Origin: Ailanthus altissimus
Taxonomy: Eukaryota; Streptophyta; Magnoliopsida; Sapindales; Simaroubaceae
DNA: 64,000 nucleotides
Assembly: GCA_946807835.1 (NCBI GenBank)
Contig: OX327704.1
Span: 434,001 to 498,000, forward strand
Direction of reading: 5' to 3'
A program made the position numbers and the translations under genes. Shown one piece after another: positions 34,389 to 45,891 of the stretch. Under the pieces are notes generated by a model. The model searched no databases, had not been told where the DNA came from, and was given only the letters and a program-made list of their open reading frames with translations. Each line of letters starts with the position of its first letter. The stretch's first letter is position 1.

Positions 34389-35796
34389 TGATGAACACTT
34401 GAAATTACATATTTAATAAGTGTTTTATATCATTATTTTGTAATACAAGTGTCCTTAACCTCCCTAGTTTAAGTACGTTTATAATATTGTACATAATTAG
34501 CTTTTAACTGTTTTATGGTAGATGCGGTAAAATAGCCATAATTTTCTATCTAGGAATCCAATTAGAGTGATTCTTAATCATGTGAAGAGCTGACTTAATG
34601 GGCCAACATATTATATTACAAGACATTTGAAATTCAAGCTTTTAGAGGGCGAAAATGATCTAAAACAAAACTAATTTGCAGTATAGGTCCAGTCTGAACA
34701 ATCATCAATATTTGGCCTATAACTATAGAAATACGTATCTAATACATATAAGACAACTCAATTTAGAAAGATAAGAGACTTATCTATAACTTTGATTTTT
34801 TTTGAGTGGAAGCTAATCCAGACCACATCAATTCCAAATTTGAATTAATGATAATCGATGCAAAATAGTTGTCACCCTTCATGACTTTTATCATCTAAGT
34901 GGTCTCCTCTTCATTTGTCTTGATTTATCCATATTTTTCTATAAATAGGTGGCCTGTTTATACCCAAAATATAATTAGAGAGTTAGATTTTAGTTCAAAA
35001 TACTTGTCTTTTGTATTATCTCTTGGTAGTATTATTTCTCTTATTTACTATTCTAAAGTCATATTATCTCTTCTTTTATCTCTTTTTTTTGGTTATATTA
35101 TGTTCAAGTAATTTTTTTTTATTATAGTGAAAGGGTGAAACTCTTGACAAGGTAATAAGATATACTCAATTCTCATTCATGAATTTAATGTTTCATTCTT
35201 AAGTTATGCAAATTTATTTATGATGTATTTATTTTATTTACAATATTAATACCCTTTCTTGTAAAGTAGTGTATCTTGATCTATTATAAACAATTTTTAT
35301 AGTTGACACAATAAATTCTTGAAATCATTTACAAGATTTGGAGTAGATACCCTTTATTGTAAAGTGAGAGTCTTGATTTTTTGTAAACAAATATAAAGAT
35401 TGGTATAATAAATACTTGAACCCATTTATAAGATTTGGTATATAATAATTGAAAGAAATAAATACAAGTTAATATATAAATGATGATAAACTTTAGTTAT
35501 TATATCTTTCGATTTGAATCTCTTTTGTGTGGGGATTCCAATTGAGTTATAAAAAGAGTTAAATATATTCTTATTTTCAATACTAAGAGTGGATTCTCAT
35601 AATATTAGCATTCATTTTAATTAGTTATTTGAATTATTATTTACAAATATCTTATATTGCTTTATTTATCTTTAGAGTATTTATAATTTTTAATTTTAAT
35701 TTCACTTCTTTGTGGATTGACCCTGTTCTCATCGGATTATTTATTACTTTGACAATCCTGTATTTGAAAATAAACTCCTATATTCTGGACGTGTCA
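34389..35796 (+). repeat. Gypsy 5' LTR
   Basis: Starts TGATGAACACTTG, ends GGACGTGTCA. Near the end it has TGTGGATTGACCCTGTTCTC, matching TGTGGATCGACCCCGTTCTC in the 3' LTR. Confidence 0.92.
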
Positions 35797-35802
35797 AATT
35801 TT

Positions 35803-35820
35803 TGGTGCCATTGTCGGGGA
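35803..35820 (+). other. Gypsy primer binding site
   Basis: TGGTGCCATTGTCGGGGA, six bases after the LTR. It differs only by C/T and G/A changes from the complement of the tRNA-Asp 3' end used by Athila/Tat elements. Confidence 0.8.
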
Positions 35821-36166
35821 AGTGAAATTAACATTTTTTTTTGTTTATTTGTTTGTTTTATTTTCATAAAAGGCTAAGCCTCCTAACTTACTTTACTTTA
35901 TTTATTCTTCACTTATTATTTTCATGAAATGCTAAATCTCATACTCTTTATTTACTAAATTTTTGTTATCCTAATTTGATATTGACTAATCTAACTTCTA
36001 ACTATTTATCTAACTTTTATTTTATTGTTAGCTTTGCCTATTTTATTTGCCTTTATTTAATATTTTATTTCTTTTTTTTCCCTCTTATTTGTAATATTTA
36101 TTATTATTGTATTTTATTTTATTTCTTTGTATGAGTGGTTAGTTTCGAGATCCTAATTTTCATTGT

Positions 36167-37690
36167 TTGGTGAAAGATAATTTTGAAACTTCATTTGATA
36201 ATTTGTTGGATTCTCTTTCATCTTCTCATTCTTCACTAATTAACACTATGACTGATAATCAAATTGAGGGACTCATGAACTCAGGGGACAATCAGTCCCA
36301 ATATAATGACCATAACCGACATAGGATACTTAGAGACTACATGAACCCTACACAAACCGGTGCACCATCTTGCTTAGTTTTTTCTCCAGATGCAATATAT
36401 TTTAATTTTAAGCTGGACATTATCCAACCTTTACCAACTTTTTATGGCTTAAATGCTGAGAACCCTTACCTACATCTAAGAGAATTTGAAAAAATGTGTA
36501 ATATGTATAATGACCAAAATTATAGCATGAACACAATTTAACTTAAATTTTTTTCTTTTTCTTTAAAAGATAAAAGCTAAAATATGGCTACAAAATCTTA
36601 GGCCATGATCCATTTCTTTATAGGATGAGACGCAACAACAATTCCTAAATTTTTTTTTCTTTCCCATAGAAAATATTCTTTTAAAAGACAAATTACCACT
36701 TTTACCTAAAAATCAAGAGAGACCCTTTACCAATGTTGAGAAAGGTATAAAGAATTACTTAATATCTATCCTCATTATAGCTTTGAAACTCAGAGATTAG
36801 TCTTAAATTTCTACGAGGGCTTAACACCTAAAGTTAGGCAAATGATAAAAATAATGTGTAATGGAACATTTGAGGATAAAAACCCAGAAGAGGCAAAGAA
36901 CTATCTAGACTTACTAGCAGAAAATGCTCAAAATTGAGATACTACTAGTACTTATGAGGCACATAGCAAAACTCAAACCACTACATCTAGTGTGGGTATT
37001 TATCATTTTAAGAAAGACCATAACTTTCAAGTCAAATTAACATCTCTAGCTAGAAAAGTAAAAACCTTAGACATAAAAAAGAGTGGTCAATTAAAATCTG
37101 TTCAAGAAATTGTGTATCACATATGTGAAACCTATGATCACTCTACGAATGATTCCCCAACTTTTTCTGCATTTAAAAAATGTCTCTATGAACAACCCAA
37201 TATTCTAAAGACGTTCAAGCAGTCAAACAATAACCCCATATTCACACAACTACAATCCTGATTAGAGAAATCACTCGAATTTTAGTTGGAGGAATGACAC
37301 TCAAGCACAGGCTTCATAACCACCTTTTCAATCACACCAAAGTTTTCAAAACCATCAAGGTTATGCACCATATGTCCTATCTCCTAAGAAAAATCTTGAA
37401 GAAACTTTGCATGCATTCACTGAAAAGCAAGAGTCTATTAATTCTCAAAATGCTCAACACATGGATTATGTTAAAGCAGTTATCACTCTTCATAATAGTA
37501 AGATTGTTGGAAAACACATTCCTGAACCTTATGAGAACGATGGATCAATCTCTAAAGTTAGAAAAAATGTTGAACCTACACCTAGTGAAGAAAATACCAA
37601 ACCCTCACTTCCACCCCTATTTCCTCATGCATTATGTAATGCTAAGAAATTGAATCACAATCCTAAATTTTTGAAATCTTCAAACAAGTA
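36167..37690 (+). pseudogene. Gypsy gag
   Basis: The 124-codon frame 36167-36541 reads RHRILRDYMNPTQTGAPSC then PLPTFYGLNAENPYLHLREF, diagnostic of gag in Athila/Tat-group elements. Later pieces include the helical gag core with NPEEAKNYLDLLAENAQN near 36870-36940, and IYHFKKDHNFQVKLTSLARK at 36998-37060. The frame shifts repeatedly. Capsid role is known for the family; this copy cannot encode it. Confidence 0.85.
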
Positions 37691-37783
37691 AAAGTTAATA
37701 TTCATTTATTGGATGCTATTAAATAGGTTCCCTCTTATGCAATTTTTTTTAAGGATTTATGCACAATAAAAAGAAAACTTAAT

Positions 37784-38335
37784 GTGAAAAAGAAAGCATT
37801 TTTAGCTAAACAAGTGAGTGTCATTCTTCAGAATAATAATGCTTTAAAATATAAAGACCTTGGTTGTCTTATAATTTTATGTATTATTGGAAGTCATAAA
37901 ATTGAACAAGTCTTACTTGACCTTAGTGCTAGTGTAAATTTACTACCATATTCAGTTTATCAACAGCTAAATCTCGGTGAGTTAAAACTGACTTCTGTAA
38001 CTCTTTTACTTACCGATAGATCAATAAAAGTACCAAGAGGGATAATGGAAGATGTTTTAGTTCAAATTAATAAATTTATATATCATGTAGATTTTATTAT
38101 CTTGGACACAAAGACTATTAAAGGATGTAATTCGATACCTGTAATTTTGGGTCGTCTATTTTTAGCAACTTGTAACGCTTTGATTAATTGCAAGAATGGA
38201 GTAATGAAACTTTTATTTGGAAACATGACACTTGAGCTTAATAGTTTCAATATGTGTAAGCAACCACATGAGGAGAAGGATGAAAGTGAAGAAGTCAACA
38301 TGATTGAAACGATTATGGAGGATTATATTCAATAA
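37784..38335 (+). pseudogene. Gypsy aspartic protease
   Basis: A 183-codon open frame reading KKKAFLAKQVSVILQNNN, then LLDLSASVNLLPYSVYQQL, IPVILGRLFLATCNALINC and NGVMKLLFGNMTLELN. It would cleave the Gag-Pol polyprotein. The catalytic triplet, D-L-G-A-S in this lineage, is D-L-S-A-S here (Gly to Ser, one transition). It is among the longest open frames of the element. Confidence 0.88.
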
Positions 38336-38789
38336 CGAAGTTCTACCAATTCATTAAAAATGTGTTTAATGAATTCATTTGAGTCAAATATACAATTAGA
38401 TCCTGAAATATCTGACATATGTTCTTTACTTGACAGCGCACAGGTGATTGAAAATAAAGAATGGAAACCAAAGTTTGAAGAATTAGAAGAAAATGAGGAT
38501 AAACAGAATGAAATTTAAAAGTGGGAGTTGAAACATCTACTTGAAGGACTGAAATATGCATTTCTTGGAGAGAAACAAACTTACTCGGTGGTAATCTCTT
38601 ATACACTCACAAGTAAACAAGAAGATAAGTTAATTAAAGTACTGAAAATGCATAAAAATACAATTGGGTAGACTTTAAAAGATATAAAAGGCATTAATTC
38701 TTTGATTTACATACATAGAATAAACCTAGAGGATAATGCCAAAACTTCCTAACAACCTCAAAGGAGATTAAATCCATATATAAAAAAAG

Positions 38790-39746
38790 GTAGTGAGAGT
38801 TGAACTTCTCAAATTACTTGAAGTATGAATCATTTATCCTATCTCAGATAGTAAATGGGTAACTAATACTCAAGTTGTACCAAAACAATATAGAATCACA
38901 GTCATTAAAAATGACAAATGTGAGTTAATACCAAATCGAGTCTCATCTAGTTGAAGGATGTACATAGATTATAGGAAGTTGAACTCTACCACTAGAAAAG
39001 ATCATTTCCCCTTAACATTCATTGACCAAATTTTAGAAAGAGTAGTAGAACAGCCTTACTATTGCTTTCAAGATGGCTATTCTAGCTATTTTCAAATTCT
39101 TATAGCACTAAAGGACTAAGAAAAGACTACATTCACATGCACTTTTAAGACCTTTACTTTTAGAAGAATACCCTTTGAATTTTGTAATGCCCCAGCAATA
39201 TTTCAAAGATGTATGTTAAACATTTTTAGTGACATGGTTGAGCATTATTTAGAAGTTTTCATGGATGATTTAATTGTATTTGAAAATTCTTTTGATAATT
39301 GTCTTGAAAACTTAAAAAAGATTTTAAAAAGATGTGAAGAAAAAGGTATTGTGTTGAAATGAGAAAAATGTCATTACATACTTACTTTTGAAATTATTTT
39401 GGGACATGTAATGTCTTCTAAAGGAATTGAAGTGGATAAGAAAAAATTCAAACTCATTGCTCATTTGCTCCCACAAAAAGTAGTTAGAGACGTTCGATCC
39501 TTTTTAGGACATGCTGAATTTTATAGAAGGTTTATAAAACTTTTTAGTGCTATATCTATACCTCTTAGCAAAAGATGTATCATTTGAGTGGACTCAAGAG
39601 TGTCAAAATTCATTTGAAAAATTAATTGACCTCTTAACATCGGTTCCTATTATACAATCTTTTGACTGATTTTTGCCTTTCGAGCTCATGTGTGATGCTA
39701 GTGACTATGTTGTTGCTGTTGTATTGGGACGAAAAAAAGACGGTAA
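38790..39746 (+). pseudogene. Gypsy reverse transcriptase and start of RNase H
   Basis: Pieces in order: MYIDYRKLNSTTRKDHFPL, FIDQILERV, FQDGYSSYFQI, TFTFRRIPFEFCNAPAIFQR, VFMDDLIVFENSF (catalytic F-M-D-D kept at 39259-39270), ILGHVMSSKGIEVDKKK, FLGHAEFYRRFIKLFS and the RNase H start CDASDYVVAVVLGRKKDG. Several stops and shifts. The RNase H is cut at 39746 by LTR-like repeat B and resumes at 42440. Confidence 0.9.
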
Positions 39747-42439
39747 TATTGGAATTTATGCTCACGTGCCATCCCATTATTGTATGAATATTTTATTTTA
39801 TTTGTTAAATCATTAATACTATTATTGAATGGTTCAATACTTGTCACGCTACAGACATTATATGAATTGAAAAGGCTCAGATTTGATCTAAAGAAGTTTA
39901 GATTAATGCTATGAGTAAACATAATTGAAAACGATAAATGCTAAAGAGTTAGCTAGCATGTTATATTAATTAGTGAAGTCTTAAAGTTAGAATCTTGTCT
40001 GTGACAGTATAAAGACCTGGGAATACATTAGTAATAATATAGTTGCAAGAGTTGCAATAGGTGTTAAGAAATGTTATTATGCAAGTGTATTCTCAAATTA
40101 TATGTTCCTGGTCTTAATTCACCAATGCAGGTCTGACGGTGAAATCTTTTTACATAGATACTATACCTAGATGGTTTAGATGGTTGTTCTTAGCTGACCA
40201 TAGGGGTGGGCATTATTTCTGACCCGACCCGATCCGAACCTGAATTGTCCCGATCCAAACCGTCCTAAATTATCCCGAACCTATCCCGAACCCGAACCGT
40301 CCCAACTTGAGCCATCCTGAATTGTCCCGAATAAGCTTGAACCCATCCCGAACCATCCCAAACCCGACCCGAACTGTCCTGAATTATCCCGAACCCGAAT
40401 AAAAACTGTCTTTTTAAAATATTTTTTTTCCAAAAACAAAATTGGGATTTCCCAACCCGAGGTCGGGTCAAGATTTATCCTGACCCAAAATGTGTCCCGA
40501 TTAGGACACATTTTGGCGTTCCGATCGGGTTCGGGTAGGGGTCAGGAATTTCCAAACCTGACCCGAACCCAAAATTGCCCACCACTAGCTGACCATGAGC
40601 TTACTGGATGTTCGTATAGCATACATGTGTTTAGTAAGGATGGAATACTGAACAGACTCAACGAGGACCCTAATAGACATCCCATAAAGTCATCAATGGA
40701 AGGTTCTCTCGAGTTGAGTAGTATACGTAGTCTTTTGACTTGAGTACCATGATGAGTTTGTAAGTGATCCATTATACTTTGGTTCCACGCATGTCGCAGA
40801 CCTTTCATGGTGTGACCGTTGGGTGTCGCTGGGTATGGTTCAATGCTTATGGGGTATGGTTCAATGCTTATAGAGTCTGGTGTATACAGATATGAGATTC
40901 GTCAGCTCACATGGATAAGTTATATATCCAGATGTTTAGAGCGTATCTTAGAAAGTCTTATAGTCATAAGCAACAAATCCAAGAAAGAGTTTCCCACAAG
41001 GTTAAACAATATTACAAAAGTGTTTGCATATATTGTTCATCAAAATACGTGTCTAGAGATAAGTTCATAGATGAGCACATAGGGATTTAATGGTAGTGAT
41101 CTATATCCCTGCTCTACTAGAATATTATTGGCGAAAGGATTATACGTATGCACCATGACCTTAACTTGTATGGTCTACTGCACTGATTTGTAATATCCGT
41201 GATGTGTTTGTGGGGCATCGATCTTGGACCCACAAAATAATTTTGTTTGACAAATCGGGAGTGGACCTAGAGAGTCCCGCAATATGAAGTGTACTCATTG
41301 TGCATTGGGGCAACATACCAGATTGAATAGTTCGATCCATAAAATTTCAGCAGACCGGACATTTACTTCGATCTCCCTCCGGTCGTGCACGTGTTAAGAC
41401 TTAAGAGTTAAGTACATCAATTAGTTAACAATTAGTTGTTGACCAATGGGATATTGACACATGGCACATTGTGGCCCAATTATTGTTTGATTTAAAAATT
41501 ACCAAAATGACCTTATTTGTTGGACAAATAATATCATTATTTTATTCATTAAAATTTTTATTGAATAAAATAATAATAATAATAATAATAGTATATGATA
41601 TTATTATTTAAATTAAAATCAAACAATTCATTTTTTTAAAATTTAAATTGGCATGTATTTCTACCATGATTTAATATGATTAAATTATTTGTTTAATATT
41701 AATTAAATGATACAATAAGAATAAATGAGTGATACTTGTTAATGGTAGGCCTTAAGATGTTTCTTAATAATAAGAAAATATTTTCTCATTTAACCTAGAT
41801 TTAGGCCAAGTTCATTTAAATGATTTTTCATTTTGTTTTGTTTTCATTTGATTTATTGTAAACAATAATAAATAAAACACTAATAGCAAACATTGACCTA
41901 GATAATGGATGCCATTAGTTAAAAAAATAATAAAAAAATAAGAGAGCAATATGTTGCTCAATTAATCATGAAAAAAATCAACCAATGGGATAAAGGGTGA
42001 GAGAGAAGTAAATTTTGCTAAATGTTAGAAAATTCTTTCAAATGTTGAAAGCACAAAAATACACCTCTTTCATTTTTTTCTCTTCCATTTTTGGTCACCC
42101 ATACTATAAGGTAGAAATAAGGATTTAAGAGTTGAATCATTTGCTGGAAAAGCTGCTATTTTAGCTTCCCCAAGCTCACCGTATTGAGAAACTAGAATTG
42201 TGAATGGATTGCTTCAAGGTGGGTACTCTGGTTCGATCATATACCAAAGGCTTGACAAGAAACTATTTCTCAATCTTGAAGTATTTTACATTTATGAGAT
42301 AACATGTAAAAGTTCATTTATATTTATCATTGAGTAATTTCGCTCATTCGCTGCGCATGTATGTATGTGATACATATGCTATATTTGAATGATAGACACA
42401 AACTCACGTGTATGTACCATAGGTTTAAAATCACTCATA
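39747..42439 (+). mobile_element. Long LTR-like repeat, copy B (2.7 kb), in gypsy RNase H
   Basis: Same family as 21451-23596. RNase H reads ..KKDG before it and KPYVIYFS then [13 protein letters not shown] after it. Possible TSD GGTAA (39742-39746) / AGTAA (42440-42444). Contains its own nested TIR element (40202-40585); without it the repeat is about 2.3 kb. Confidence 0.68.
40202..40585. mobile_element. 384-bp TIR element with 11-bp TSD and CCCGAACC-rich body
   Basis: Ends AGGGGTGGGCA and TTGCCCACCAC are inverted. An exact 11-bp duplication TAGCTGACCAT flanks it (40191-40201, 40586-40596). The inside is built of CCCGAACC, TCCCGAAC and GTCCCGA words on one side and GGTTCGGG-type words on the other. 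No genes. TSD length suggests a Mutator-like mobiliser. Confidence 0.78.
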
Positions 42440-42730
42440 AGTAAACCCTATGTAATTTATTTCTCAAATAAATTACACAACAACTGAAAAAGAACTACTT
42501 GCTGTAATATTTGTATTAGACAAATTTTGTTCTTATTTAATTGGTTCTTCAACTATTGTGTTTACTGACCATGTTGCTGTAAGGTACTTAATGTCAAAAC
42601 ATGATGCAAAACCAAGACTAATTTGATGGATTCTATTGCTTCAAGAATTTAATATCACCATCAAGGATAAGAAGGGAGCTGAGAATGTTGTTGCAGATCA
42701 CTTATCAAGACTCGCATTAGATTCATGAAT
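42440..42730 (+). pseudogene. Gypsy RNase H, second part
   Basis: Reads [40 protein letters not shown], and DKKGAENVVADHLSRL, the RNase H end of gypsy pol, with a missing stretch after VIYFS and one stop. Confidence 0.85.
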
Positions 42731-42799
42731 AGAAATAACATCTATAATGATTCTTTTCTGGATGAATTTTTATTTTTTGCTATGTTGGTATGCTAATAT

Positions 42800-44040
42800 T
42801 GTTAATTTTCTTATAACAATGCCACCTCAATGGAATGTTCAAGACAAAAAGAAATTTTTAACTGAGGTAAGAAAGTTTTATTGAGATGATCTGTATCTCT
42901 TCAAATATTATCCTGACTAAATATTTTAAAAATGCATACTCGACAATGAGGTAAGTAGAGTTATTGAATTTTGTCATTCTGAAGTATGTGGGGGGACATT
43001 TCTCATAAACAAAATAGCTGCAAAAATCTTGTAGTATGAATTTTATTGGCCTACTTTATTTAAAGATATACATGTATTTTGTAAAACGTATGAAAAATGT
43101 CAAAAATTAGGATCTATTTCAAAACGAAATGATTTTGAACCCTATTCTTGTTATTAAAACCTTTGATTGTTGGGGGATATATTTTATAAGACCATTTCCA
43201 CTATCATTTAGATTTATGTATATTTTAGTCGCAGTAGATTATGTCTCAAAATAGATTGAGACTATTCCATATTGAAATAATGACCATCAAACAGTCATGA
43301 AAGTTTTGAAAGAAAATATCTTGAGTCGATTTGGAATCCCTGGAGCCATTATTAGTGATGAGGGTAAGCACTTTTGTAATAAGCCATTTGAAATATTAAT
43401 GAAAAATATGGTATTATTTATAAAATTGCTACACCTTATCATCCTTAGAACAATGACTAAGTTGAACTAGCAAATAAGGAGATAAAACAATTTTTAAAAA
43501 AAAAAGTAAATTCAAATTGCAAAGATTGATCTTTAAGACTTAATGATGCACTTTGGCTTATATAACTGTTTCTAAAACTTCTTTGGGTATGTCTCCTTAT
43601 AGGATAGTTTATGGAAAACCTTGTTACTTACCTGTGGAACTTAAGCATAAAGCCTACTGGGCCATTAAAACTTTTAACACAAATCTTGATTCTACTGGAC
43701 AGATACGTAAGTTACAAATAAATGAACTTGAAGAATTGAGAAATGATGCACATGAGATTTTGAAAATTCATAAAGTTAAAATCAAAACTTTTCATGATAA
43801 AAAAATTCAAGGAAAAATATATGATGTTAGTTAGAAGGTTTTATTTTATAATTTTTGAGTTCACATATTCCATGAAAAATTAAGATTAAGATGGAGTGAC
43901 CATTTTATATGAAACATGTATACAATTATGGAACAATTGACATTGAAAATCATAGAAATGATAATGTGTTTAAGGTAAATGGGCAAAGTCTCAAGCTATT
44001 TCCAGGAAATTAAGCTTTTTATGAAGAATTTATGTCCCTG
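42800..44040 (+). pseudogene. Gypsy integrase
   Basis: Zinc-binding part: EFCHSEVCGGTFLINKIA (second His of the HHCC motif replaced by Thr) and CKTYEKCQKLG. Core: ISDEGKHFCNKPFE gives the second catalytic Asp. The frame 43553-43834 has SKTSLGMSPYRIVYGKPCYL, PVELKHKAYWAIKTFN and LQINELEELRNDAHE, typical of this lineage. The end, FKVNGQSLKLFPGN, is at 43970-44010. No chromodomain seen. Multiple stops. Confidence 0.85.
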
Positions 44041-44313
44041 TCTGACCCTTGTTACGAGACCAATTAATGTTTGTTTTACATATTTATATATATTTATTCT
44101 TCTTCTAACTTTTTTTTTTCATACTTGTAGGTTAATTTAGTATTTTTGTTAAAGTTTTATTTTGCACCCCGGTTAAGTGGCGGATAACAGTACTCTATGG
44201 CATTTCAAGTCAGTTTTGTCAGTTTTCCATAATTACTGATACCTTATCTTCTTCTCATTTCTAAAATAAATAGATGACATTCTAATGAATTTAAAAAAAA
44301 AATATTTTCCTCA

Positions 44314-44870
44314 TTGCCTCAAAATGCCTTAAAGAAAATTTACCTAACAAGATGTGAAAGATTAATATTATTAATGATTATAAATATACCTACTGATGTA
44401 AATTGGTTAATTGAAGTCAAAGTTCAATTGATAGACAAATTTTTAGACTCATTAATTTCCTACATACCTGACTTAGGTAAAAGCTCTTTTATAAAAAAGA
44501 GAAGGGCAAAAAGATTAAGTGTTTTTTTTACAAATGTGGATGCATACTTGCAACACACGTTGCCGTACTTTAGGAATGGTGTCTATAAATCGCGAAGATA
44601 AAATTAGGGTCATTAAGGATGGCCTGAGTAAGGAGTCTTTAGATGATATCTTATTGACTCTTGAGACGCATCTTAGTGGATATGTGCATATTGCAATTCG
44701 TGAATTATGTGTATATTCCTAAAAGAACATGAGCGGTACAGTTTTGAGAATCTGACTTTAAAAGACCTTATTTACCAATTTATAAGAAAATTAGATGAGA
44801 AGCCTATTCTTAACCCATAGATGGCGTTTAAGCCATTTTTTGACATAAAACTAGAGAAAGATGTGAGCCA
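44314..44870 (+). pseudogene. Unidentified coding-like stretch downstream of gypsy pol
   Basis: Frame 44314-44601 reads PTDVNWLIEVKVQLIDKFLD then SYIPDLGKSSFIKKRRAKRL. After a frame change it continues NREDKIRVIKDGLSKESLDD, TLETHLSGYVHIAIRELCVY, and past another break RYSFENLTLKDLIYQF, KLDEKPILNP and FKPFFDIKLEKDVSHNHKY. A short FYKCGC segment near 44525 suggests a Cys motif. The pieces look like one former protein of about 185 residues, rich in Leu and charged residues. I do not recognise the family. It could be an extra retroelement ORF or a second captured host gene, given its position before the LOG-like gene. Confidence 0.5.
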
Positions 44871-45049
44871 CAATCACAAATACTTGTATACATTTATTGT
44901 AGCTGTTATTTTTAAATGTTTCATTTTAACCTCAAACGTCTTCTTCAACAATAACTAACCACCACAGTCAATTTTGAAAATTTTACATTTAAAGCTTAAT
45001 CTTATCCATTAACAACCAACTACCGATATGACTTAACTTTGCAACACCT

Positions 45050-45130
45050 TTTGGCTTCATAAATAAATTGCATTATTTTTGAATCTTCATACAAACTCAA
45101 AATCATTCAAGGGAGAGGGTGAGTGTAATA
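45050..45130 (+). promoter_or_regulatory. Leader-like sequence before the LOG-like frame
   Basis: TTCATAAATAAATTG (45056-45070) is TATA-like and is followed by an A-rich leader with AAGGGAGAGGGTGAG just before the expected start. It may be captured 5'-UTR sequence. If the TATA-like word is a real promoter, the capture was not from mRNA alone; it may be chance. Confidence 0.3.
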
Positions 45131-45769
45131 ATAGAAGGAATCTCAACTCGTAAGTTCACAAAACTTTGTGTCTTTTGTGGATCCAGTTCTGAAAAAACTG
45201 GAGAATTTATAGAAGTAGTAGAAACTCTTAGTAAGATGTTAGCTGAGTGCAAAATTTATTTAGTATATAAGGAAGGTAGTCGTAAATTAATGGGATGTAT
45301 GACAATAGCTGCACAAAATAAAGACAGTTTAGTTTTGGATATCATGCCGAAAGCTCTAGTTGTTGAGAATATCATAGGAAAAATAATTGGGAATAAGTTA
45401 TATGTATCATCAATATATGAACGAATATCTCTTATGCGTTACAATGCTAATGCTTTCATAGCTCTACCTAGAAGTTTTAGAACTTTGGAGGAAAATTTTC
45501 AAATTTTCTCATAGGCATAATTGCAAATCCACCAAAAATCAATTAGTTTGTTAAATGTTGAGTTGTTATCTTTTCTTGACTATGCGGTGGAAAAACAGTT
45601 CGCCTTATCTGCAGCACAACGAATCCTTATTTTTGCTTCAACTATTGATCAATTACTCGATGAATTACAAGCTTTTATACCTCTATTTGATCCAGCAATG
45701 CATAAGATAGATTGGTATATTGATGATAGTGAAAAGAAACGCAAGATAAATTTAAATCTTTGTCTGTAA
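45131..45769 (+). pseudogene. LOG: Intronless LOG-like cytokinin phosphoribohydrolase inside the gypsy element
   Basis: LOG enzymes release active cytokinin bases from cytokinin riboside 5'-monophosphates. One frame of about 213 codons follows the family from end to end: KFTKLCVFCGSSSEKTGEF, the Rossmann-like VYKEGSRKLMG, LDIMPKALVVENIIGK, SIYERISLM, FIALPRSFRTLEE, IHQKSISLLNVE, LSFLDYAVEKQF, ILIFASTIDQLLDELQAF, and a KKRKINLNLCL tail. Length suits the family (about 215). There are no introns, unlike plant LOG genes. Defects: the expected start is ATA (45131) instead of ATG; TAG at 45512 and TAA at 45518 sit where Trp and Gln are expected; about five residues are missing after LLNVE; PGG-x-GT reads PRSFRT and the YGGG-type loop reads YKEG. 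The catalytic Glu of TLEE remains. Closest in feel to the LOG10-like branch (recollection, not a search). Confidence 0.88.
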
Positions 45770-45838
45770 TTTATCTACTTTTATGTATTTTTAAGCATTT
45801 TGTGTGGCTTATTTTATTTTATTGTAAGTTTTATTTCC

Positions 45839-45868
45839 AATAAAAGATATTTCAGGTGATATCTTTTA
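45839..45868 (+). terminator. Poly(A) signal and hairpin after the LOG-like gene
   Basis: AATAAAA (45839-45845), 70 bases past the stop. It overlaps a perfect 10-bp hairpin TAAAAGATAT / ATATCTTTTA (45841-45850, 45859-45868) with loop TTCAGGTG. No A tract follows. Confidence 0.45.
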
Positions 45869-45891
45869 TACTATACTTTTCCTATATTTTG

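Noticed and set aside
45131..45870. LOG-like gene as a LINE-mobilised retrogene with poly(A) and TSD
   Set aside because: No A tract follows the poly(A) signal and no flanking duplication was seen. Capture within the element fits better, though an old insertion cannot be excluded.
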